Positions 1 to 10,425 of a stretch of DNA of 43,901 nt are shown here, piece by piece. How positions within the stretch are numbered: the first letter of the stretch is position 1; the number at the start of each line of letters is the position of its first letter. The position numbers and the translations under genes are program-made. The stretch covers positions 1-43,901 of the forward strand of contig NZ_RAWG01000043.1 in NCBI RefSeq assembly GCF_003611735.1, read 5' to 3'. The notes beneath the pieces are model-generated. The model did not search any database and was not told where the DNA came from. It saw nothing but the letters and a program-made list of their open reading frames with translations. The stretch comes from Corallococcus sicarius (GTDB lineage: Bacteria; Myxococcota; Myxococcia; Myxococcales; Myxococcaceae).

Positions 1-20
1 AGATGTGTATAAGAGAACAG
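1..20 (+). other. Nextera/Tn5 mosaic-end adapter residue at contig end
   Basis: The first bases read AGATGTGTATAAGAGAACAG. The Tn5 mosaic end used in Nextera libraries is AGATGTGTATAAGAGACAG, so the match is complete except for one inserted A. This is library-construction sequence rather than genome, and it marks the window start as a contig end. The inserted base is also direct proof that at least one indel error exists in this assembly. Confidence 0.93.
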
Positions 21-1046
21 GAACAGGTGCGCAAGGGCCGCTCTCGCGAGGAGATGTACGCGTACGGCTTCCGCGAGGTGAAGGCGTTCGCGACGTCCGG
101 GGACCTGTTCGTCGTGAACCTGGAGTGCCCGTACACGGACAGCGAGGAGAAGCTGCCCAAGAACTTCAACTTCCGCGCGCGGCCGGAGCTGGTGAACGTG
201 CTGACGGCGGGCGGCGTGGGGGTGGTGAGCCTCGCGAACAACCACATGATGGACTACGGGGCGCAGGGGCTGCTGGACACGCTCACCACCCTGGAGGCCG
301 CGCGCATCCCCTACTTCGGCGCGGGGCGGAACCTCGCCGAGGCGCGCCGCCCGGCCATCGTCACCGCGGGCGGCCTGCGCATCGCGTTCCTGGGCTACTT
401 CTTCCTGGGCACGCGCAACATCGAGCCGCCCCAGGTCTACGCCACGGACACCACGCCGGGCGTGGCCGGGCACTTCTCCGACGTGGAGGTGATGGAGCGG
501 ATGCTGCGCGAGGACATCGCCGCCGCGAAGGCCCAGGCGGATCTGGTGCTGCCCTTCTTCCACTGGGGCATCGAGGGCACCACCACCCCGGAGCCGTACC
601 AGGTGCGGCTGGCGCACGCGGCCATCGACGCGGGCGCGGCGGGGGTGCTCGGCAGCCACCCCCACGTGCTCCAGTCCATGGAGCTGTACCGGGGCGCGCC
701 GGTGGTCTACTCGCTGGGCAACTTCGTGTTCGGGGGCAACTGGAACCCCCGGGACAAGCGCAGCGCCCTGTGGAGGGCGCGCTTCTCACCGACGGGCTAT
801 CTGTCCAGTGACGTGCTGCCGCTCAGGACCGACCGCTATCCGGAGTTTCCCGTCCAGCCGGTGCCCGTGACGGGTGCCGAGGCCGAAGGGGTGATGACGC
901 TGCTGCGGACCGCGTCGCAGGCGCCGGACCGGGGGCTGGAGCGGATGCTGCCGGCCCTGGAGCCCGGGGAGCCTGGGGCCACCGAAGCACCGGGGGAGGC
1001 AGGGGCCCGGCCGCTCCCCTCCTCCAATGTCCGAGGGGGGGAGTAG
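21..1046 (+). CDS. CapA-family (poly-gamma-glutamate capsule-type) metallophosphatase-fold protein, 5' truncated
   Basis: The visible 341 codons carry the CapA signature: a NLECPYTD strand, SLANNHMMDYG, then HWGIEGTT and LGSHPHVLQSMELY followed by VVYSLGNFVF near residues 210-235. CapA proteins have a calcineurin-like phosphoesterase fold and are linked to poly-gamma-glutamate or other surface polymer assembly; the substrate in myxobacteria is not known. The reading frame is open into the adapter at the contig edge, and the only upstream ATG lies in the adapter, so the true start and probably a signal peptide are missing. The tail after residue ~300 is Pro/Glu/Gly-rich and low complexity. It converges on the 39-codon gene with only 8 bases between stop codons. 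Confidence 0.85.
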   Translation, partial: EQVRKGRSREEMYAYGFREVKAFATSGDLFVVNLECPYTDSEEKLPKNFNFRARPELVNVLTAGGVGVVSLANNHMMDYGAQGLLDTLTTLEAARIPYFGAGRNLAEARRPAIVTAGGLRIAFLGYFFLGTRNIEPPQVYATDTTPGVAGHFSDVEVMERMLREDIAAAKAQADLVLPFFHWGIEGTTTPEPYQVRLAHAAIDAGAAGVLGSHPHVLQSMELYRGAPVVYSLGNFVFGGNWNPRDKRSALWRARFSPTGYLSSDVLPLRTDRYPEFPVQPVPVTGAEAEGVMTLLRTASQAPDRGLERMLPALEPGEPGATEAPGEAGARPLPSSNVRGGE

Positions 1047-1054
1047 CCTGGGTG

Positions 1055-1174
1055 CTACTTGTTGTTGCGCTGGCCGCGCTTGAAACGGTTGCGGCGGCGC
1101 TTCAGCTGCGTCTTCCGCGTCTTGGCGCGGTTGGCGAGCTTCTTCTTGGAACGATTTCCCTTCTGTGCAGGCAT
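1055..1174 (-). CDS. 39-residue highly basic protein, ribosomal-protein-like
   Basis: A 39-codon ATG frame with 18 Lys/Arg residues, no acidic residues and runs such as KKK and KRRR. The composition resembles small ribosomal proteins (bL34, bL36, bTHX class), but I do not recognise the family by sequence. A GGAG motif sits about 10 bases before the ATG. The frame can be extended far upstream antisense to prfA, but that extension has shadow composition, so the ATG at 1174 is preferred. It is divergent from prfA with about 156 bases between starts, so the two may share a promoter region. A translation role is inferred only from composition and neighbours. Confidence 0.7.
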   Translation of the reverse strand: MPAQKGNRSKKKLANRAKTRKTQLKRRRNRFKRGQRNNK

Positions 1175-1330
1175 GATCGAAGGCTCCGTGTTTGGGCGTG
1201 AATCGGGCCGCACCGGGCGGCGACGGGGGGCGTTCTTACATGCCCATGCCCAGACGGCCAAGGTTTTCCTTGACGCCCACGGCCCTTGCCACGGGGCGGC
1301 CAAAGGGGCAAGACGCCCCGGGACCCACGC

Positions 1331-2418
<1,088 letters not shown>

Positions 2419-2422
<4 letters not shown>

Positions 2423-3282
2423 GCGACGTCTGGACCATCCGGCGGGTCCTCACCTGGACGACGCAGCACTTCGAGAAGCGCCAGGTGGACGCCCCCCGCC
2501 TCACGACGGAGATCCTCCTCGCGCACGTGCTGAAGACGGGCCGCGTGCGCCTGTACGTGGACCTGGACCGGCCCCTGGCGAAGGAGGAGCTCACCGCGTT
2601 CCGTGCGCTGATTGAACGCCGGCTCGCCGGCGAGCCCACCAACTACCTGACGGGCACGAAGGAGTTCTACAACCGCCCCTTCAAGGTGGACGCCCGCGTG
2701 CTCATCCCCCGGCCGGAGACGGAGCTGCTGGTGGAGGCAATCCTGCACGCGGTGCCCAAGGACGCGCCTGGCCGGGTGCTGGACGTGTGCACGGGCTCCG
2801 GCTGCATCGCCATCAGCGTGGCGGCCGAGCGCCCCCAGGCCACCGTGTTCGCCACCGATTTGTCCCCGGACGCGTGCGCGCTGGCGAAGGAGAACGCCCA
2901 GGCGCTGGGCGTGGGCGACCGCGTCACCGTGCTCCAGGGCGACCTGTTCAGCCCCCTGCCCCCGGACGCGCGCTTCCAGGTGGTGGTGTCGAACCCGCCG
3001 TACATCGACTCGGGCGACATCGCCGGGCTGTCCCCGGAGGTGCGGCGCGAGCCCCGGCTGGCGCTGGATGGCGGGCCGGATGGCCTGACCGCGCTCAGGA
3101 GGGTCATCCAGGGGGCCCGGAAGGTGCTGGAGCCTGGCGGACTGCTTGCATTGGAGATGGGGGAGACCCAGGGAAGCGCCGTCCTGGAGCTCCTGCGTGC
3201 CGCGGGGTACGCGGACGCGCGCGTGGAGAAGGACCTGGAGCGGCGCGAACGCATGGCGTTCGGGACACAGCCCGCGGCCTGA
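2419..3282 (+). CDS. prmC: Release factor glutamine methyltransferase
   Basis: PrmC (HemK) transfers a methyl group from SAM to the Gln of the GGQ motif in RF1 and RF2. The 287-residue product has the N-terminal helical domain, a SAM-binding [12 protein letters not shown] motif and the diagnostic NPPY motif at residues 192-195. A larger frame starts upstream within prfA, but the ATG overlapping the prfA stop is the expected start ([13 protein letters not shown]). prfA-prmC order is common in bacteria. murA begins 27 bases downstream, so the three genes probably form one transcript. Confidence 0.97.
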
Positions 3283-3309
3283 GGGCCGCAGGGGTGAGGC
3301 ACACAAGAC

Positions 3310-4581
<1,272 letters not shown>

Positions 4582-4681
4582 GAACCCAAGCCCAGGGGGC
4601 TGGTTGACGGCACGTTGCCAACAGAAGCGGCGGGATGGGTTGCATCCGAATTTTTGGGCGACCTATCATTCTCCATTCACC

Positions 4682-4702
4682 GGGGAGCACCGCTCCCCTT
4701 TT
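4682..4702 (+). terminator. Hairpin plus TTTT just before the zinc-ribbon gene
   Basis: GGGGAGC-ACC-GCTCCCC forms a 7-bp stem with a 3-base loop followed by TTTT. It can end the murA transcript. It lies only two bases before the AGGAG of the next gene, so it also overlaps that gene's leader. A TATCAT hexamer at 4674-4679 could be the -10 element of the zinc-ribbon gene, which would put the transcription start inside this hairpin. Confidence 0.65.
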
Positions 4703-4721
4703 CAGGAGAATGAGCCGCCCC

Positions 4722-5114
4722 ATGAATTGCCCCGGTTGCAGCGTCGAGATGACTGATCTCGAGGGAGATCACGAGACGTTGCGGGAATGTAAAGAGTGCG
4801 GCGGTCTGTGGATCAACGTCGCGGACCTGAACCGGGTCCTGCTCCACAACAACCTGGGCATCCTGGAGAAGCAGGGAGGCAAGGTGGACGCCGAAGCGCT
4901 GACGGGCCAGTGCCCGGAGTGCCAGGTCGACCTGGTTCGCGTGGACGGCGGAGACCGGCAGCACCCCCTGCACTACGACACCTGCGAATCCTGCGGCGGC
5001 ATCTTCCTGGAGTCGGAGTTCGCGGACGCGAACAGCGCCGAGGAAGCCGAGAAGAAGATCATCGACTTCTTCCGCGCCTTCGGTGGGAAGCAGAAGACCC
5101 GGGCCGCCATCTAG
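4722..5114 (+). CDS. TFIIB-type double zinc-ribbon protein
   Basis: A 130-residue protein with two zinc-ribbon modules of the zf-TFIIB type: C3-x2-C6 with C23-x2-C26 (ECGGLW knuckle), and C64-x2-C67 with C88-x2-C91 (CGGIFLE knuckle). A short acidic C-terminal helix follows. Members of this family are uncharacterised small proteins, probably acting through protein or nucleic acid contact. Three ATGs are possible; 4722 gives the family-typical MNCPGC start and lies 13 bases after AGGAG, whereas the ATG at 4710 is only one base from that motif. It is convergent with the next gene, 29 bases away. Confidence 0.8.
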   Translation: MNCPGCSVEMTDLEGDHETLRECKECGGLWINVADLNRVLLHNNLGILEKQGGKVDAEALTGQCPECQVDLVRVDGGDRQHPLHYDTCESCGGIFLESEFADANSAEEAEKKIIDFFRAFGGKQKTRAAI

Positions 5115-5143
5115 GCCGCCGCCCGGGCCCCTCCCCGGGGGGC

Positions 5144-5998
5144 TCAGGGATGGTTGCGGAAGTCGCTCCCCCACTCGGCGGGGAGCGCTCCGTTCAACGT
5201 CAGCGAGGCGGACGCCTTCGGTCCGTCGCTGGCGGGGCTCCGCTCGAAGGTCGCCGGCACCCGGCCCTTCTTGGGGATGTCCAGCGTCACGCGCTGGCCG
5301 GACACCGTGTAGGTGCCCGTGACGACCGTGGTGGGCTCGCGCGTCTCCAGGGGCTCCAGCGAGAAGCGCCAGGTGCCATCCACGAAGAAGGACAGGAAGC
5401 GCTCGGGGGCGCCCTCGTGGCCACCGAACCAGGTGCCCAGGAGCGGCGCCACCTTGGCGTCGTACTTGTACCGGGTGGCGAGCGAGGGAGCGTTGAGCGG
5501 CTTGCCCCCCGAGTAGAGGATGAGGTCGGTGAGGCACACCGGCGCGTCCTCCTGGGTGCCGGGGAAGCGGTCGGCGACCTCCAGGACGAAGCGCGCGCCG
5601 AACAGCGGCTGGGACAGGGGCACGGCCTGCAGGCCGCGCTTGTCCTGCACGGTGACGCTGCGGGAGGCCTCCACGCTGGTGAGGGTGAACTTGCGCACCC
5701 GGCCCTTCGCCTTGAAGGCGTCGCGGGACGTGCCGTCGCCCGTGTAGACGCGCACCTCGTCCAGCGTGACGGGGTCCTTGAAGCCGATGATGATGTTCGT
5801 GGGCTTCTCCCCTTCCGCGCACCACGCGGTGGTGTCGCGGCCATCCAGCAGGTTCAGGGGCGCATGGCGCTCCGGGCGCGAGTCCTTGTCCACGTAGGCT
5901 TCCGCCTGGGCATACCCGGGCGCGGCCGGCGCGGCGGCGAGGACGGAGGGGGAGACGAGCAGCAGGGAGGCCACGGACAGGCTTCGCATGGGGCGCAT
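5144..5998 (-). CDS. Secreted discoidin-like (NADase-type glycan-binding) domain protein
   Basis: The 284-residue product begins with a signal peptide (MRPMRSLSVASLLLVSPSVLA, cleavage near AAA). Residues ~30-175 read like a galactose-binding/discoidin beta-sandwich: LLDGRDTTAWCAEG, IIIGFKDPVTLDEVRVYTGDG, a variable loop, then FVLEVADRFPGT and CLTDLILYSG. This pattern is found in proteins annotated as NADase-type glycan-binding domain proteins. The C-terminal ~100 residues (LLGTWFGGHEGAPERFLSFFVDGTWRFS) look like a lipocalin-type 'how much is left' beta domain. A longer frame upstream is GC-rich shadow. A role in surface glycan binding is inferred. It is divergent from the lipoprotein gene at 6193. 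Confidence 0.65.
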   Translation of the reverse strand: MRPMRSLSVASLLLVSPSVLAAAPAAPGYAQAEAYVDKDSRPERHAPLNLLDGRDTTAWCAEGEKPTNIIIGFKDPVTLDEVRVYTGDGTSRDAFKAKGRVRKFTLTSVEASRSVTVQDKRGLQAVPLSQPLFGARFVLEVADRFPGTQEDAPVCLTDLILYSGGKPLNAPSLATRYKYDAKVAPLLGTWFGGHEGAPERFLSFFVDGTWRFSLEPLETREPTTVVTGTYTVSGQRVTLDIPKKGRVPATFERSPASDGPKASASLTLNGALPAEWGSDFRNHP

Positions 5999-6192
5999 CT
6001 TGGATCGTCCCCGGGTCGGGGCTCCAGTCCGGCTGCGCACCTTCCGTCGCCACCGGACGCTGGCGCCGCTCCAGGGGCCCCGGGACGCCTCGGGAGAGGG
6101 GCCGGATGAAAGCGCCCGGGCGGGGGTTGGGGGTGCTTGACACCCGGACACCCCCGGGCCGACAAGGCGATGCGACCGAGGAGGAAGACGTG

Positions 6193-8130
6193 ATGCGACG
6201 TTGGGGCTGGGTCTGTGTGCTGGGGCTGGGGCTGGCGGCGTGCAAGAAGGACGTGCCGCCGGAGCCGGATGCGGGCGTGGTGGAGACGGGCCCCTCGGCG
6301 CTCACCGAACAGGAGCCCAACGAGCGCCCGGACCAGGCGCAGGCCCTCACGCGCGCCAGCGTGGTGACGGCGGGGCTGACGGCGGAGCCCAACAAGCTGG
6401 ACGAGGACTGGTACCGGCTGGCCCCTGGCACCCCGCGCATCGCGGACGTGACGGTGACGGGCCTGCCCGGCGGGGACATCAAGCTGGACGTCTACGACCA
6501 GGACCGCAACCGGCTGGTGGGCGTCAACAGCGACGGCGAAGGCAAGGGCGAGCGCATCCCCAACCTCTACGTGGAGAAGGAGCGCTGGGTGGTGGTGTCG
6601 CCCGTGCGCAAGGGCATGGGCGGGGCCTACACCCTGGAGGTGAAGTTCCGCGAGCCCAACGACGGCGAGGAGCGCGAGCCGAACGACCGCGCCGTGGACG
6701 CCGCCGCCCTGCCGCTGGGGCAGACGGTGACGGCGTTCCTGGGGCACTCGGGGGATGAGGACTGGTACCGGGTGGAGCTGCCCGGCGCGGGTGCACCGGA
6801 GGGTGAGGTCCCCGCGCAGGACAGCGGAGCAGCGCCGGCCCCAGGCTCGACGCCCGCGGCTCCCACGGGTGCGGCGACTCCGCCGCCGTCGGTGCCGGAC
6901 GAGACGCCCGTTGTCGTCGACGATGGTGCAGCGCCCTCCCCTGCCCCGGAGGGCACGTTCGCGGGAGGGGAGCCGCCCGCCGCGCCCCCGGAGACGCCGA
7001 CCACGCCTGCTGGAGAGATTGGTGGGGCGGTGGCCGCCCAGGTGGTGGACGCGGGCGCGCCGCTGCCGCCCGAGGTGCCGTCGGTCGCGCTGAAGATTGA
7101 ATTGTCCGCCATCGAAGGGGTGCGTCCGGAGATCTCCGTGCTGTCCGCCGCGGAGGCGCCGCTGTTCACCCTGCAGGGCAAGGAGGGCGAGCCGCTGGCG
7201 CTGCGCAACATCGGCGTGCGGGCGACGGACCGGGTCGTCTACCTGGTGGTGAAGGGCGGCTGGGTGGGCACGGGCAAGGCGCAGCGGCGCACCTTCAACG
7301 CGCAGGTGCCGTACACGCTGACGGTGTCGCAGGAGGAGGCGGGCGCGCACGCGGAGCTGGAGCCCAACGACGAGCTGCTCAAGGCCACGCCGCTGACGGC
7401 GGCCGGCTACCGCGAGGGCTTCCTGTCGCCGAAGTCGGACGTGGACCACTTCATGCTGACGACGCGCGAGCCGGTGCTGGCCAAGGTGGAGCTGACCGGC
7501 GTGGACCGGTTGGATTTGACGCTCTCCATGGTGGAGCCGCCGCAGGGTGACGGGCAGAAGGAGACGGTGCTCCTGAAGGCCAACGACGGCGCGCTCAAGG
7601 AGCCCGAGCGGCTGAACAACGTGGCGTGCAGCGGCACCTGCTACTTCCGGGTGGAGGGGTCCTTCCGCAAGGTGGGCGGCAAGTTCGTGAAGGACTTCGA
7701 GAACGCGGACCAGCCCTACCGCATCACCGTGACGACGGTGCCGGACAACGGCAGCGAAGAGCGCGAGCCCAACAACAGCGCCGAGCGCGCGCAGGACCTG
7801 ACGTTGGGCAAGGCGGTGCGCGGCACGGTGTACCCGGCGAAGGACGTGGACTACTTCCGGGTGGACCTGTCCGACCGGCCGGTGCGCACGTCGCTGACGG
7901 CCACCCTGCTGGGCATCCTCAAGGTGGACGTGGGGCTGTACCTGCACCGCGTGCAGCCGGACGGGAAGCTGACCCTCGTGCAGACGTCCGACCGGGCCAA
8001 GGGTGACCAGCCGGAGACCATCCGCTTCAGCGCCGAGCCGGGCGTGTACCTCTTCGAGGTGCGCGACGCGCGCAACCGCGAGGCCAACTTCCAGGACTCC
8101 TACCAGCTCACGGTCGAAGAGGGTGAGTAA
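6193..8130 (+). CDS. Large lipoprotein with EPN/PPC-like repeats
   Basis: A 645-residue lipoprotein: the signal ends in a lipobox-like GLAAC with Cys17. It contains four copies of an EPN-D/E-x-A-QAL motif that opens pre-peptidase C-terminal (PPC)-like beta domains: near residue 40, in EREPNDRAVDAA around 160, in ELEPNDELLKATPL around 390 and in EREPNNSAERAQDL around 525. Each is followed by DEDWYRL/DVDYFRVDL-type strands. Residues ~197-300 are a Pro/Ala/Gly-rich spacer that splits the second repeat. PPC domains occur in secreted proteases and surface proteins, but no catalytic domain is present here, so a structural or binding role is likely. A GAGGAGGAAG motif precedes the chosen ATG. Confidence 0.75.
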   Translation: MRRWGWVCVLGLGLAACKKDVPPEPDAGVVETGPSALTEQEPNERPDQAQALTRASVVTAGLTAEPNKLDEDWYRLAPGTPRIADVTVTGLPGGDIKLDVYDQDRNRLVGVNSDGEGKGERIPNLYVEKERWVVVSPVRKGMGGAYTLEVKFREPNDGEEREPNDRAVDAAALPLGQTVTAFLGHSGDEDWYRVELPGAGAPEGEVPAQDSGAAPAPGSTPAAPTGAATPPPSVPDETPVVVDDGAAPSPAPEGTFAGGEPPAAPPETPTTPAGEIGGAVAAQVVDAGAPLPPEVPSVALKIELSAIEGVRPEISVLSAAEAPLFTLQGKEGEPLALRNIGVRATDRVVYLVVKGGWVGTGKAQRRTFNAQVPYTLTVSQEEAGAHAELEPNDELLKATPLTAAGYREGFLSPKSDVDHFMLTTREPVLAKVELTGVDRLDLTLSMVEPPQGDGQKETVLLKANDGALKEPERLNNVACSGTCYFRVEGSFRKVGGKFVKDFENADQPYRITVTTVPDNGSEEREPNNSAERAQDLTLGKAVRGTVYPAKDVDYFRVDLSDRPVRTSLTATLLGILKVDVGLYLHRVQPDGKLTLVQTSDRAKGDQPETIRFSAEPGVYLFEVRDARNREANFQDSYQLTVEEGE

Positions 8131-8134
8131 CAGC

Positions 8135-8159
8135 TCCTTCTCGCCATGAGCGAGAAGGG
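8135..8159 (+). terminator. Stem-loop after the EPN-repeat lipoprotein
   Basis: CCTTCTCGC and GCGAGAAGG form a perfect 9-bp stem around the loop CATGA, four bases after the stop codon. There is no strong U-tract. The rest of the gap to 8294 shows no gene; base composition becomes AT-richer from about 8200. Confidence 0.6.
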
Positions 8160-8294
8160 CAATCGATAGGAGCGTGGCGTCGAGCACGCCAGAAACAACA
8201 TCAGGGCATCGCTCAAACACCCACTTCAATCAGGCTGGATTGGGGTGTGCCCCCTTGCCTTGCCTTGGCAAGCGAGGTGTCATAAGGCGACCTG

Positions 8295-9470
8295 ATGCAT
8301 TCTAGCCAGCGTTTGCAACTCCCTTCAGTGAAGATTGTCTTCACGTTCATAGTGGTGCTGTTGCCTCTACATTCGCGAGCAGCACCGCCGGAAGCTCCCG
8401 AAGTCCGCGTCGCAAGGGATCTATTGGCGCTGCCCGAGGAGAAGCTCAACATCGGAGAGGCTGCGCTGAAGCTTGGCGCGACGGTGGATGGGGACACAGA
8501 CCTGGCCGAGGGATTGCGCATCGTGGATGCACTGGCAACCCGGGTCCAAGTGCTTGTCAGCAACCGCACCGACGCCGACTACCGCATCCGAGCCACCAAT
8601 CAGGTCCTTTTCCGTGTCGCTGGCTACACCTACGACAAAGAAGACCCACTAGGGGCACGGCTGGATGCATCGTCCCTCTGGCGCCTCCTGCGCACGAAGA
8701 AGGGCAACTGCGTCAGCCTGCCCATCCTCTGGTACGCCGTCGCCGAGCGACTGGGATATCCGGTAAAAATGGTGGAGGCGCCGCAGCATTTCTTCCTGCG
8801 CTACGAATCCGGGGACGACCGCTCCAACATCGAAGCCACCTCGAATGGTGCCGAAGCCAGCGACGAACGCATTGTCCGTGAGCTGAGCGTGACGCCCAAA
8901 GCACTGAAGACTGGCGCGATGATGCGCTCGCTGACAAAGCGCGAACTGCTTGGCGCGCTCATCGCGGAAACCGCAGCCCGCCAGCTCCGTGACTGGAACA
9001 TAGGACTGGGCGCGCAGTTGTCTGAACTGGCGCTCAAGGCGTATCCCAACAGCATCGCAGCTCACTGGAATCTGGCCATTGCCTACAACCACCGAGCCTC
9101 CATGCGCAACGCGTTGCGCACTCCCGGCGAAGTGGATGTACCCGGTGGGAAAGTCCAGGCGAAGGAAGACACGCGTGCGGCCCTGGCCCATGCGGAAGAG
9201 GCTACGCGCCTTGGGGCACCAGCGCCGTTGACCAGGGACTACTGGACACGCGTTTCGTCAATAGGAGGAACTGAGGTGGGCGGTACTCGGCCCACACCCA
9301 AGCCATTCGACGTAGCTTCCCTCTTGCGTCCCGGAGGGCAATCCATCCAGCTGACCCTGGACGCGCCTCCTGCTCTTTTGGAGAGTGCGCGAAGGGATCC
9401 CGGGAGCTGTATGCGCATCTGCGCGAATCTCTGTGGTCCGTCCCCAGGCAACCGCTGTGCGAATTTCTAG
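8295..9470 (+). CDS. Exported transglutaminase-fold (SirB1-like) protein
   Basis: A 391-residue protein with an N-terminal hydrophobic segment (VFTFIVVLLPLHSRA) that looks like a signal peptide. The core fits the SirB1/transglutaminase-like fold: Cys139 in GNCVSLPILW, His165 in APQHFFLRY, and an acidic residue at E180 in NIEATSNG as the third member. After residue ~240 comes a helical region with a TPR-like ALKAYPNSIAAHWNLAIAYNHRAS segment. The family includes cysteine peptidases and inactive scaffolds; no substrate can be assigned. The gene sits in the lower-GC patch beside the toxin cassette, 30 bases before it, and may have arrived with it. ATG at 8295 is chosen; a TTG at 8310 and a GTG at 8328 are alternatives. 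Confidence 0.65.
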   Translation: MHSSQRLQLPSVKIVFTFIVVLLPLHSRAAPPEAPEVRVARDLLALPEEKLNIGEAALKLGATVDGDTDLAEGLRIVDALATRVQVLVSNRTDADYRIRATNQVLFRVAGYTYDKEDPLGARLDASSLWRLLRTKKGNCVSLPILWYAVAERLGYPVKMVEAPQHFFLRYESGDDRSNIEATSNGAEASDERIVRELSVTPKALKTGAMMRSLTKRELLGALIAETAARQLRDWNIGLGAQLSELALKAYPNSIAAHWNLAIAYNHRASMRNALRTPGEVDVPGGKVQAKEDTRAALAHAEEATRLGAPAPLTRDYWTRVSSIGGTEVGGTRPTPKPFDVASLLRPGGQSIQLTLDAPPALLESARRDPGSCMRICANLCGPSPGNRCANF

Positions 9471-9500
9471 GATTGGAGCTTCGCCGAGGAGAAGCCGGTC

Positions 9501-10364
9501 ATGTATCCCTTGAAACTCCGATTCCTCGCGGTCGCGCTCCTCGCGCTCCTCCCGCTGACAACCCATGCACGATGGTACCATGTAGGCACTGGCAGATTCC
9601 TGTCAGAGGACCCGCTGGGAGCGCAGTCCTTCATCTCCACTCCCACTGAACTGAACCCCTGGTCGTACGCCCGAGGCAATCCGCTTCGATACATCGACCC
9701 GACGGGCGAAGGCGTCACTCTCTTCGGGGACAATCAGGAGCAGGTAGCGCGCGAGCACCAGACAGCGCTTGAAGTCGTCAACAATTGTCAGCATGGAAGT
9801 TATGCCGAATGCGCGCTGCTTGCTTTCTATGGCGCGACACCCGTCAGCATCGTGGGCGTTCCCGTTCTCTTCGCGACCGAGAGCGGCGCCGCGCTACTGG
9901 CGGGTGGAGGGATTGTCGGTAGTGCCATCGCAGTGGACAACGCGATGGAGTGCGTCGGCGGCAATGGAGCGCTGGGTTTCACCAATAACAACGACCATTC
10001 CTGCATCGACACCCTGTTCGTCGCGGTGTCAGCGCCACAGGGGCTTTCAGGGAGCGTAGAGGTCCCACTGGGGGCCCCTGGCGTCCAGTCCACGCAAGTC
10101 ATCCAGCAGAGTCGGGTGATGGCGCTCATGGACGGTTTCGGGCGCAAGGCCTCCCCCCAGCACCGTCAGTTTCTTGCCGCATTGGAAGCGCGATATCCGA
10201 GTCGTCCTGGCGGCCTGGAATTGCTGGCATCCATCCGTTCCCCAACGTCTCCTCCTGAGGCTCCAGCGACAACCCAGGAGGAAGCGGTTGCAGCCGCGCG
10301 AGCCGCATTCGCCCGTATCGTAGGACAAAGTTGGGCAAAAGAAGACAACAGCCGCAATCCCTGA
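9501..10364 (+). CDS. Exported Rhs-core-tip protein, N-terminal part of a frame-broken toxin
   Basis: A 287-residue frame that starts with a signal peptide (MYPLKLRFLAVALLALLPLTTHA) and goes directly into the terminal segment of the Rhs repeat-associated core: ARWYHVGTGRFLSEDPLG at residues 23-40 and NPLRYIDPTGE at 60-70. That segment normally joins the Rhs/YD shell to its C-terminal toxin; no YD repeats precede it here. Residues 70-287 are a spacer with a hydrophobic Gly/Ala-rich stretch (~100-150). The frame ends in VGQSWAKEDNSRNP, but the +1 frame from 10324 continues as VGQKKTTAAIPDG into the deaminase toxin domain. I therefore read 9501-10713 as one ~403-residue gene with a one-base surplus, probably in GGG (10333-10335) or AAAA (10337-10340). 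GAGGAG precedes the start. Confidence 0.75.
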   Translation: MYPLKLRFLAVALLALLPLTTHARWYHVGTGRFLSEDPLGAQSFISTPTELNPWSYARGNPLRYIDPTGEGVTLFGDNQEQVAREHQTALEVVNNCQHGSYAECALLAFYGATPVSIVGVPVLFATESGAALLAGGGIVGSAIAVDNAMECVGGNGALGFTNNNDHSCIDTLFVAVSAPQGLSGSVEVPLGAPGVQSTQVIQQSRVMALMDGFGRKASPQHRQFLAALEARYPSRPGGLELLASIRSPTSPPEAPATTQEEAVAAARAAFARIVGQSWAKEDNSRNP

Positions 10365-10425
10365 CGGTACAAAAACGCTCAGCGGCTGGAGTGAGAAGCC
10401 CGGATACACCCAAACAACCGAGGGG

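Noticed and set aside
5854..8229. 791-codon antisense frame over the EPN-repeat lipoprotein
   Set aside because: Long antisense frames are expected at this GC content; His/Val/Arg-rich with no signal, motif or start site.
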